From: Adineta vaga
Lineage: Eukaryota > Rotifera
Assembly: GCA_021613535.1 (NCBI GenBank)
Contig: CP075497.1
Span: forward strand, 12,834,001 to 12,898,000
Direction: 5' to 3'
DNA length: 64,000 nt
In this document: one piece after another, positions 53,819 to 63,229 of the stretch
How the letters are laid out: every line of letters starts with the position of its first letter
Position numbering within the stretch: position 1 is the first letter of the stretch
Made by a program: the position numbers and the translations under genes
Notes under the pieces: model-generated
What the model saw: only the letters and a program-made list of their open reading frames with translations
Database searches by the model: none
Told to the model about the DNA's origin: nothing

Positions 53819-56010
53819 CTACAACGTCAACCTATCTCCAAAAGCATTTCGGAGATACTTTCTTTGCTGCTCGCCGATTAGATTGCCCCGGAGATTTAGT
53901 GCGGTGAGTGTCTATAGAGAAGAGAGAGTATGGATGTGTCAATTAGGACAAGAGCGAATGAGTATTACCGTGTTTATTCGCAAGGCGTCACCAGTATGTT
54001 GTGCTCCTTGATCACCGATTTGATTGTATCGGAGATTTAGTGTGGTGAGTGTCTATAGAGAAGAGAGAGTATGGATGTGTCAATTAGGACAAGAGCGAAT
54101 GAATATTACTGTGTTTATTCGCAAGGCATCACCAATATGTTGTGCTCCTTGATGGCCGATTTGATTGCGTCCGATATCTAGCGTGGTGAGTGTCTATAGA
54201 GGAGAGAGAGCATGGATGTGTCAATTATAGGACAAGAGCGAATGAATATTACTGTGTTTATTCCCAAGGCATCACCAATATGTTGTGCTCCTTGATCACC
54301 GATTTCATTGTATCGGAGATCTAGTGCGGTGAGTGTCTATAGACGAGAGAGAGCATAGATGTGTCAATTAGGACAAGAGCGAATGAATATTACCGTGTTT
54401 GTTCGCAAGGCATCACCAATATGTTGTGCTCCTTGTTCCCCGATTTGATTGTACCGGAGGTTTAGTGTGGTGAGTGTCTATAGACGAGAGAGATAGCATA
54501 AATGTATCAATTAGGTGAAGAGCGAATGAATATTACCGTGTTTGTTCGCAAGGCATCACCAATATGTTGTGCTCCTTGATCACCGATTTGATCGAATCGG
54601 AGATTTAGTGTGGTGAGTGTCTATAGAGGAGAGAGAGCATGGATGTGTCAATTAGGACAAGAGCGAATGAGTATGACTGTGTTTATTCCCAAGGCATCAC
54701 CAATATGTTGTGCTCCTTGATCACCGATCTCATTGTATCGGAGATCTAGTGCGGTGAGTGTCTATAGACGAGAGAGAGCATATATGTGTCAATTAGGACA
54801 AGAGCGAATGAATATTACTGTGTTTGTTCGCAAGGCATCACCAATATGTTGTGCTCCTTGATGGCCGATTTGATTGCCCCGGAGATTTAGTGTGGTGAGT
54901 GTCTATAGAGGAGAGAGAGTATGGATTTGTCAATTAGGACAAGAGCGAATGAGTATTACTGTGTTTGTTCGCAAGGCATCACCAATATGTTGTGCTCCTT
55001 GATCACCGATTTGATTGCGTCCGATATCTAGCGTGGTGAGTGTCTATAGACGAGAGAGAGCATAGATGTGTCAATTAGGACAAGAGCGAATGAATATTAC
55101 TGTGTTTATTCCCAAGGCATCACCAATATGTTGTGCTCCTTGATCGCCGATTTGATTGCGTCCGAGATTTAGTGTGGTGAGTGTCTATGTATAGAATATT
55201 TCTGTCGAGAATGTGGGTAAAGCAATCGGAACTTTAGAGTTATGTTTTTGAATTAGATATAGTATTATACAAGAGGTGTGACGGTAGTGTGGGAAAGTGT
55301 TCGATCTGGGTTCATGGAATGAAAAGAGAAATCGGTGCTTGTCTGATTATTACTGAGTTAATGTTCGAATCGTCGTATGAGTATAGTGAGTATTGTACTG
55401 AAGGTAGTGATACTTGTTTATTTCGAATGGTTTTGGATTGTTATTTTTAGATTTGATTTGCGGAAGATCGTATTGAGTCGGGGCAGAATATGAAACAGTT
55501 CACTTTATTTTATTCGGTTGGTTTCGAAGATAGTTGTTGCATTGTTTAAGAGTTGCAATAGGGACATTTGTTTGAAAAGTGAAAGATGTTTCAATGCTGC
55601 GGTTTTATTCTTGTGCGGCACATGAGTGCGCGTTGAATATGATATATATTATATGTGCATAGATAGAAAAGAACAGGTGAGAGGAAGTGTTGTTTTAATA
55701 GCATGAGTCAATATTGTGTTTGGTTGACTCGTGTGAATTGCTTCGGAATTGTGAAATTTGTTTTTTCTTTGAGTAAACTGATTAAGTTAGATATTGCGAG
55801 GCTCGTGTGTGCTTGAACAGATGAGAAAATAGGTAAAGCACTTTGCAAACTTACTTGATATGGATGATAAATGTTCAGAATGTGATTAAAACGTTGGCAA
55901 ACATTTTGCATTGAGCAAAATAGTGTAAAACCAGACAGATGATCCAAAATTCGATAGACCAGTTCAATCGGTAATGTTGAAAATGTGTGCATATTCGCTT
56001 TAAATTCCAT
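53819..56010 (-). CDS. F-box / leucine-rich-repeat protein with ten tandem LRR exons
   Basis: Exon 1 (56010-55855, phase 0, ending HPYQ|GTAAGT) encodes an F-box: FSTLPIELVYRILDHLSGFT...NVCQRFNHI. After a 669-nt intron come ten LRR exons starting at 55184, 55043, 54902, 54761, 54620, 54477, 54336, 54193, 54052 and 53911. Nine are exactly 84 nt (28 codons, phase 0) and the last is 93 nt with the stop at 53819. Each encodes one ribonuclease-inhibitor-type LRR of the form TLTTLNLRYNQIGDQGAQH and then IGDALR.NT; the last reads EQQRKYLRNAFGDR and ends the solenoid. Total length is about 334 residues. The likely role is target recognition by an SCF ubiquitin ligase. All exons stay in frame, so the array looks functional. 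A further exon within intron 1 is possible. Confidence 0.8.
53903..55190. repeat. 141-bp tandem array: LRR exon plus 57-nt intron
   Basis: Nine successive steps of 139-144 bp, each comprising an 84-nt LRR exon and a 57-59-nt intron (GTAATATTC...CTATAG). Introns are almost as similar between units as exons, including the CTCTCTCTC tract before the acceptor. The whole exon-intron unit is therefore what duplicates. Confidence 0.9.
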
Positions 56011-58765
56011 AAAATTTTGTTGAGAATACAAGCTATTGAATATATTCTGTTTGTTATGAAAAGAAATTCGCTTTACTGATAGTATTGTATTATTGTTATT
56101 TGAAAAAGATAATGAAATCTGATGATTTCAACAAAAGCGAATAGCTCGTTTATGCAGAAAGATGGCGTTAACGTATGTATTGAGTGGAGTTTCGTTTGAC
56201 GTGTATGATTATCAGTGTCAGTATACACTCAAGATACGTATTTTTCATCAGTAATTTTTTGAGTTTTACAAAGGAGTTCGTTTTACGAAAGGATATTTTT
56301 GCATGTGATATTCAACAAAAGTTCAATCAGAAAAGGAAATCTTTGAGGGTAGATACCGATACTCTCTACTTTTCACGCTCACGCTTCATACCCTCATAAA
56401 CTAATTTCATTCTATTAGTTCGACGTAAGGCAATTTTTATTTCAAATACGCCTATCCTTAAAGATCTTAACAAGAAAATTAATTGAATTAAAGAAAACAA
56501 AGCCGGTTCATCTTATCGTGATGTGTGAGATAAATTTTTTGTATGAACAATTGCTGGTGTATCAAATATTCTCAAAAGCAAAAGAGAACACATGAAATTA
56601 TAAACTAAGTTCGAGTCTGACTCTCACCGAGTTAACTGACACTGTTGCATGCCTATGCCATCGTATCTCTAAGATGTTCTTATATGATTTGCTTATTCCC
56701 CTACGTTTTTCATTAATTCCAATAGTGTTCAAACTAGACAAATTTAACTGTACTTTATTTTTCTCAAACCTGCTACGGGTTCGATTCTACCTATGTGTTC
56801 ATTTATTGAATTATCATCTCTAGAATGATCAATAGTTTCTATGTAAGTATTGCTAAACTTTTAATGATTTTATGAATAAATAACGACCGACTGATTGTAA
56901 TCTCATATTATATCTATCGAAAGCGCGTACTTACCTCGTACTGAAGGGTAGAGCAATATTTTGATCTTGTGCAGCCTTTAACTTTTAACCCTTGATCCTT
57001 CACATTGATCCCACCTATCTATCATCCTGCCCTTAATCTACTCTCGGTTTCCGATGTTTAAGACAGTCTTAAAAAAAATGGTTTTTCGATCTTTGACACT
57101 GACACAAAAGCGCACAGAAACTTTTTTTCCATATAACGCTCCTTTCTGTGGAAGGAATAAGGTGTGGGTGTAAGTGTTCCTTGACAGAGTACGCACATAC
57201 ATACATCCACACAAGGGGAAAAGGCCGATCCGGGATCCTCATAGTTCCTGCGATCACACAGTTCATGAAGACCAATGATAATCCAAGAGTATCTTTCAGG
57301 ATTCACGAGCGTCAGCCTTTTTGAGATGCCAGGATTTATGGAGAGCCATGAGAGTCCGAACGTTTTATAGGATTTGGGTATCCAGGATCCGCTTTTTCCC
57401 CCTTGCAGACCCACACCCTCAACTTCAACTGAAAAAACATTTCTTCAATGAACCCAGTAGCTTTATTAAAGAATTCACAGTCAGAATTTTTTTGTTTTAT
57501 GCTTAATAACAGGTTATTTTCAGTTTCGCAATAATTATAATAATTGATTAGAATTATGAAAAGCTAACATCAGATTTGAAATCCTCGACTTCGATTACTT
57601 TTGGGTAAATCATATGAAGATGATTATTAGTAAATTTTCATGAATTTTTATATTGCTCCAATCTGACTGGATTAGACAAATAAGAAATAACAATCAATTA
57701 ATTATGATTCATAGAAAAATATTTTTGAGAAAGGAACCCAAGATTCGTATTCCTCGATCTCGATTACATATGACGAATCGTTGTCTGATGACCAGGGGTA
57801 AGTTTTCATCGATTTATACGCTGCTTTCACCTGATTGGCTTGGACAAACAAACAAACTTTAAGCATTTTAACGACCCTATTTAAGAAGCATATAACTCTT
57901 TCTTTCAGAAAAGGGAAAAACGGCTATAGTAATGTGAATTAAGATAAAATGTCAAAAAAGTTTTAAGTTGAAAGATGAAATATGCAGAATTAGAATAAAA
58001 GTGACAGTAAATACTTTTGCAGAGAAATAAATCAAATTACAATATTCTTTACATTATTTTATTTGACAAGTTGACAAAGAAAAATGCGAAGAAATTTAGA
58101 ACAGAAAATAAAAGGGAAATAAGTTTACTGGTATATTAAATTTTAATTTTCTTTAAATGAATTATTCATTAAGATCTAAGTGTATCTATTAAAGTTTATT
58201 TCATCTGAAAGAGATACCAGGCAGAATTTTAATCAAACGATTTATATTCGAATCTCGTACAATCTACCGAGATTAAAGATTCCCATTCGCAAGCGACCAC
58301 CGTATTCACTACTAATACTTTAAAGCTCACATTAAATTGGTGTTCCTCGATCCAAAATACCTTCTAGTCAAGCCTTATAAAAAAATGTTAACAAAAAAAA
58401 TATTCGTTTATATGAAAAATAATGACCTTAAACCGTCTATGACGTCGTATATAGATTTCATATTTATCGACGTTGATAATATTTAAAAATCAAATAAATA
58501 TTTTGTTAATTATCTCGGAGATGGCAGAAAGAAATCTGTGTTGTATCTGTTTATAAGTAACTTATGTACGTCATATAAAAAAAGTCATTCGTTCTTTTAG
58601 CTAAGTAAAATAGAGAAGTTTAATCTTATAAAATATTGTGACGGAGGAGAAAAGAAAAGAGATTGAGAAATAATTTACTATGAACATAGAACTTTCTCTT
58701 CGGATAATAAATTATTATATAAACAAGTTCTTTTTACGTTCAATTATAAAAAATATTAAATTATT
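56011..58765. other. Intergenic with a telomere-like bounded segment
   Basis: No convincing gene. A 260-bp segment between GGTGTGGGTGTAAGTG (57161) and GACCCACACCCTCAAC (57409) is bounded by inverted telomere-like tracts. Its long minus-strand frame (57058-57414) is uninterrupted but has no recognisable domain. Short frames at 56184-56399 and 57653-57862 have no features. Confidence 0.45.
57161..57424. repeat. Segment bounded by inverted telomere-like tracts
   Basis: GGTGTGGGTGTAAGTG at the left and ACCCACACCCTCAAC at the right are imperfect reverse complements about 235 bp apart. The interior is more GC-rich than the surroundings and contains the small palindrome GATCCGGGATC. A small mobile or fold-back sequence is possible. 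Confidence 0.4.
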
Positions 58766-59758
58766 ATGTCTTCTCTCTCATCCATACAACAAAATATTCT
58801 CCGTTATGTATTTCCTATATCTTTAACATTAGGTAACATCGGAAATATCTTTATAATAATAATCTTTAGTCAAAAACATCATCGAAAAAATTCTTGTTCA
58901 TTATATTTATTAGTTGCTGCGATCTTTAGTATTATTGGAATTAGTTGGGGAATTGGTTCAAATATGTATTCTGCTTATTATCCACCTGATCCATTTACTC
59001 AATCACTTTTTCTTTGTCGTTTTCGAGCTTTTATTTTACAATCTTCAATCCTTATATATAAAATCATGATTTTATTAGCATGTATTGATCGTTTTGCATT
59101 AAGTTCAGCCAATGTGAGAATACGTTCTTTTAGTACACAAAAAGTAGCAATTAAAGTAATTGTTGGAAGTATTCTATTTGGTTTGTCAATATCGATACAT
59201 TTACCACTTAATCAAGACATTCAAAATAATCGATGTTTTGTAATTGGTACATATGGATTATTTTTTAGTATTTATCAAATCTGTATTTATGGTTTAATTT
59301 TGCCAATTGCACAGATCATTTTCGCTCTTCTTATTGCGAAAAATTTAAAAAGAGTTCGTGTTCGTGTACGACCTCAATTACGAGATGAGAATGAATCAGG
59401 AAATGTTCTCTCAACACGTGATGTTACTTTAATCAAACTTGTTTTAGCTGAAATTATCGTTGGTATGATTCTTACGACTTTCTATCCGATCAATAGACTT
59501 TATGCTGTTTTGGCAAGTGATGTACCAAATAGAAGTGCAGATCGTATTGCAATTGAATCATTCTTGGTTTTCATTTGTCTTAATTTTTTATTATATTTAA
59601 ATTATTGTGTTACTTTTTATCTTTATACAGTTATATCGAAAGCTTTTCGTAAAGAAACCAAACGATTTATTCTTGAAATTATCAGACAATCAGACCGAGA
59701 ACATACAAATAGTGTCCCTACCATTCTTGCTCAGCGACGAACAATGAATCCAACTTAA
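58766..59758 (+). CDS. Rhodopsin-like 7TM receptor, tandem copy 1
   Basis: A single-exon gene for 330 residues. TM1 has LTLGNIGNIFIIIIFSQ, and TM3 ends ILLACIDRFALSS (DRF). The third intracellular loop is basic and Glu-rich (RVRVRVRPQLRDENES). TM7 reads FLLYLNYCVTFYLYTVIS, with an NYCVTFY stretch in place of NPxxY, then a tail starting KAFRKETKRF. It is a close paralogue of the gene at 61016 (same length, same strand, about 1.3 kb apart). Both share the same start context, TTATTATGTCTTC. Ligand unknown. Confidence 0.9.
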   Translation: MSSLSSIQQNILRYVFPISLTLGNIGNIFIIIIFSQKHHRKNSCSLYLLVAAIFSIIGISWGIGSNMYSAYYPPDPFTQSLFLCRFRAFILQSSILIYKIMILLACIDRFALSSANVRIRSFSTQKVAIKVIVGSILFGLSISIHLPLNQDIQNNRCFVIGTYGLFFSIYQICIYGLILPIAQIIFALLIAKNLKRVRVRVRPQLRDENESGNVLSTRDVTLIKLVLAEIIVGMILTTFYPINRLYAVLASDVPNRSADRIAIESFLVFICLNFLLYLNYCVTFYLYTVISKAFRKETKRFILEIIRQSDREHTNSVPTILAQRRTMNPT

Positions 59759-60390
59759 TTATTAACATTTCTATTATATTCAATAAGAGTTTTTACTTTG
59801 TTTAATCAATAGAAATTTCTTAACAAAATAAATAATTATATGAGAGTGTGAATGAGGATAGAATATTTATATATATATTCATCTTATTCTCAAGATGATT
59901 AATAGTCTACATAATTTATGAAGCTAACCGCTGAAATTGACGATACAAACTTAAAGAAGGATGGAAAGCGACGAATAATAGATTTGCCGTCAGTTAAAAT
60001 ATGTGCGGAGAATAACGAAAGAAATAGATTGAATACATATAAAGGTTGAAATTATATTTGATATCTGACGATAGAAGGTAAAACACAAAAAACTATTAAA
60101 TTACTTCTAAACAAAGGAAATAAAATGGATTTTTATCATAATATTCACAACGACATTAATCAATTCAGTTCAACTACAATCTTTGATTTAATCAGCATCT
60201 TCGATACAAAATATCGATGTGTAGAATAAATCAACTGTTAATATTAGTTGAAAATATAGTCATTTTGAAACAGAACCATCTATTGTAAGATTATCTATAA
60301 TCTTATAGAAATTGAACAGCGCAAATGTATATTATTACACTACTCATATGAATGGAAAAGATCGTTTGAATTACACATCATTAATATTAA
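59759..60390. other. Intergenic with telomere-like tract
   Basis: A GAGAGTGTGAATGAGG tract lies at 59842-59857. A 33-codon frame at 60125-60229 starts with ATG and looks coding-like, and may belong to the remnant listed next. Confidence 0.35.
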
Positions 60391-60663
60391 TTGACGATTC
60401 TTTTTTTAAAAACTAATTCATATTATCCTGTTGTTCTTGAATACAATACAATATATAATTATGAAATTAATCAAGAAGAGAAACTTTGGGGACGTATAGT
60501 CAATACAAATTATTCAAAATGACAAAAACATCAATATCTAATGAACAAGAATCTATTATCAGAAACAAATGATCGTTTAATTACAAGATTTAAACGACAA
60601 TCTATTTCAAATGTTAATTTCAGTCAAACAACTAAATATACAGAAATTATTAAAACTAAATAA
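60391..60663 (+). pseudogene. Coding remnant with one in-frame stop, family unknown
   Basis: A frame running from about 60391 to the TAA at 60661 has protein-like composition throughout. The blocks include EYNTIYNYEINQEEKLWGR before the break and SETNDRLITRFKRQ after it. It is interrupted by a single TGA at 60520. No family was recognised. It lies between the two tandem receptor genes and was perhaps carried or split during their duplication. A short intron across the TGA is possible but lacks clear signals. Confidence 0.3.
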
Positions 60664-61015
60664 TTTATTAGATTTTGTAACAGACTATATGTTAATCTAT
60701 TTCTTAGAGAAATCTGTTTATGTCATAAGCGGAATTCAATTTATCTTTAAATTAACTAATCAATAACAGATGGCATACAAAAAGTGCATTGCAAGAAGTA
60801 TAATTATACAAAAGAAAATGTGATTTCCCAGATAGATATAACCTCTAAACATACACATATTCCACAGTATTTTTTTAAATTTTGTCTATTTGGATTGTGT
60901 CCTTCGCTCGTTTACATCTTTATAGTTACGGATGATCTTTTAGAAAGAGAATAAGAAATAAACACCACCTTCAAGATGTATTTCTCTTCTTTTTTTAGTA
61001 AAGTAATTATTTATT
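60664..61015. other. Upstream flank of receptor copy 2
   Basis: AT-rich intergenic DNA with a pyrimidine tract (about 60980-60998) before the start codon. No gene was seen. Confidence 0.4.
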
Positions 61016-62011
61016 ATGTCTTCTCTCTCATCTATCCAAGGAGGGATTTTACGTTATGTATTCCCTATATCTTTAACATTAGGCAACATCGGAAATATCT
61101 TTATAATAATAATCTTTAGTCAAAAACATCATCGAAAAAATTCTTGTTCATTATATTTATTAGTTGCTGCGATCTTTAGTATTATTGGAATTAGTTGGGG
61201 AATTGGTTCAAATATGTATTCTGCTTATTATCCACCAGATCCATTTACTCAATCACTTTTTCTTTGTCGTTTTCGTGGTTATATTTTACAATCCTCATCA
61301 CTTATATACAAAATAATGATTTCATTAGCATGTATTGATCGTTTTGCATTAAGTTCAGCCAATGTGAGAATACGTTCTTTTAGTACACAAAAAGTAGCAA
61401 TTAAAGTAATTGTTGGAAGTATTCTATTCGGTTTGTTAATATCAATACATTTACCACTTAATCAAAATACTCAAAATAATCGATGTTTTGTAGTTGGTAC
61501 ATATGGATTATTTTTTAGTATTTATCAAATCTGTATTTTTGGTGTAATTGTACCAATTATACAAATAATTTTCGCTCTTCTTATTGCGAAAAATTTGAAA
61601 AGAGTTCGTATTCGTGTACGACCTCAATTACGAGATGAGAATGAATCAGGAAATGTTCTCTCAACACGTGATGTTACTTTAATCAAACTTGTTTTAGCTG
61701 AAGTTATAATTGGTATTATTCTTACAACTTTCTATCCAATCAATGTACTTTATACTGTATTAGCAAGTTACGTATCGAATAAAAGTGTAGATCGTATTGC
61801 AATTGAAGGATTTTTCTCTTTTTTAATACTTATTGTTTTATTTTATTTGAATTATTGTGTTACTTTTTATATCTATATTGGTATATCAAAAGCTTTTCGT
61901 AAAGAAATCAAACAATTTATCTTTAATACTCTCAAACATTCAGAAAGACAACAAACAAATACGATTTCTACTGTAGTCGCTCAACGACGACAAAGAAATA
62001 CTGCTGTATAA
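61016..62011 (+). CDS. Rhodopsin-like 7TM receptor, tandem copy 2
   Basis: A single-exon gene for 331 residues, paralogous to the gene at 58766. It has the same TM1 GNIGNIF, TM3 SLACIDRFALSS and loop 3 RVRIRVRPQLRDENES. It differs mainly in the first 15 residues, TM5 (IFGVIVPIIQ), TM6-TM7 (EGFFSFLILIVLFYLNYC) and the tail (QQTNTISTVVAQRR). Nucleotide identity is patchy: about 150 bp at the start of the gene are identical to copy 1, while TM6-TM7 has many silent and replacement changes. Ligand unknown. Confidence 0.9.
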   Translation: MSSLSSIQGGILRYVFPISLTLGNIGNIFIIIIFSQKHHRKNSCSLYLLVAAIFSIIGISWGIGSNMYSAYYPPDPFTQSLFLCRFRGYILQSSSLIYKIMISLACIDRFALSSANVRIRSFSTQKVAIKVIVGSILFGLLISIHLPLNQNTQNNRCFVVGTYGLFFSIYQICIFGVIVPIIQIIFALLIAKNLKRVRIRVRPQLRDENESGNVLSTRDVTLIKLVLAEVIIGIILTTFYPINVLYTVLASYVSNKSVDRIAIEGFFSFLILIVLFYLNYCVTFYIYIGISKAFRKEIKQFIFNTLKHSERQQTNTISTVVAQRRQRNTAV

Positions 62012-62207
62012 TTAACATTTGAGAGATACATCTATTGATTGATAGAATATTCGACTGTAGTCTATCTACTCTATATTTTTTCTATCAAATCAATAAAACG
62101 AATATATGAAAAACATAATTCTCGTTGTAAATTTTTTTAAATCATCACATATAAAATCTTAAATTGATAAACTATGATACAGATCATCTTCATTATTACA
62201 TTATAGC

Positions 62208-62875
62208 ATGTCGAATTTCTTTGCAATTTATTCAGCAATGATTGTGACAGTTCCTGCAGTTCTACTAATAACATTTTATAATAAGTTGTTTGTGAAGGTA
62301 TTTTTTTAATACTTTAATGACAGTATTCAAATCAAGTTTTATCTTAAATTCTATCGCATTTTATTGGTTTTTCGCACAACTTTAAATCGTAATTACATTG
62401 TCGTTTATTAAAGAAAATAGTCCATGTAACAAAGAATACTGTCATTCACATGATGAAATAATATAAATTTCATTAGTTAATTTGTTTTCACTTCATTCTT
62501 GAAAACTTCCATATATATTAATGTTGTATTTGTTGAGGGTGAGTTAATGATCGATAGATCTAACAATAGTGCTAAATTATACAACTCATGAATAAAAATA
62601 ATATGATTCATTTTTTCCATATTATTATGAATAGCATAAATGGTTTTTTTTTCCTTAGCCATATGTGATGGATGCATCTGCTCATGAATATGAAACACAT
62701 ACGAGCAGAAACATTTTCTAAGAAAAATCAACATTGATATCCTGGATTTTCTAAAGCATTCTCTCTTCGTCTATTTTAGTTAGGAAAAAAAAGACTTATA
62801 AAGCAAATAATGAAAATGATAACAGCAGTAATGTTGATAGAGTTATTTCTGAAATTGTTTTTAAAAAAGTATTGA
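62208..62875 (+). CDS. Small two-helix membrane protein (tentative)
   Basis: Two candidate exons, 62208-62297 and 62780-62875, join in phase 0 (GAAG|GTATTT...CTATTTTAG) to give about 61 residues. The first encodes MSNFFAIYSAMIVTVPAVLL, a membrane helix reminiscent of the first helix of VMA21-type V-ATPase assembly factors (YSAMIVTVP). The second has a basic loop (LGKKRLIKQ) and a second helix. The ATG directly follows a TTATAG acceptor-like sequence, so another exon may precede it. The VMA21 link is weak and the gene model itself is tentative. Confidence 0.3.
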
Positions 62876-63229
62876 TTATTCAGTAAAAGTACAGTTTATT
62901 TAGAAACATAACAGGATGATGAATATTGTTTTTTTTCTGTCGAATATCACATCTCTGATGTTATTTATTTCATAATGAAATATTAGTTGTATACAAGAAA
63001 AAAAAATGGATGAAGTTAGTCAAAATTGTGCAGAACTTCAAGTTTAATATAAGATCATAGATATTTTGTTGTATATCAACAAGGATGAAATTTTATTTCT
63101 TTTAAAACGGAACAAACGAAGTATGTTCATGATAAAATACTTTTAACAAATTGACGTCAAAGGAAAATGTAGATATATTCATATAAATTCCCAGTATATT
63201 TTATTATTTTCTTTTTATAAAATCAAATC
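62876..63229. other. Intergenic, nothing recognised
   Basis: AT-rich DNA forming the upstream flank of the LDLa-containing gene. Confidence 0.4.

Noticed and set aside
53903-55190. Regularly spaced repeats resembling a CRISPR-like array
   Set aside because: The period is 141 bp, and the unit decodes on the minus strand as an 84-nt LRR exon plus a GT...AG intron, in frame throughout. It is a gene, not an array of spacers.
56770-56795. GGGTTCGATTC sequence resembling a tRNA T-loop
   Set aside because: No matching acceptor stem, D-arm or anticodon arm could be folded around it.
57058-57414. Minus-strand frame of 118 codons
   Set aside because: It lies between inverted telomere-like tracts and has no recognisable domain. 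It is more likely an open stretch within a repeat-like segment, though a decayed gene cannot be excluded.
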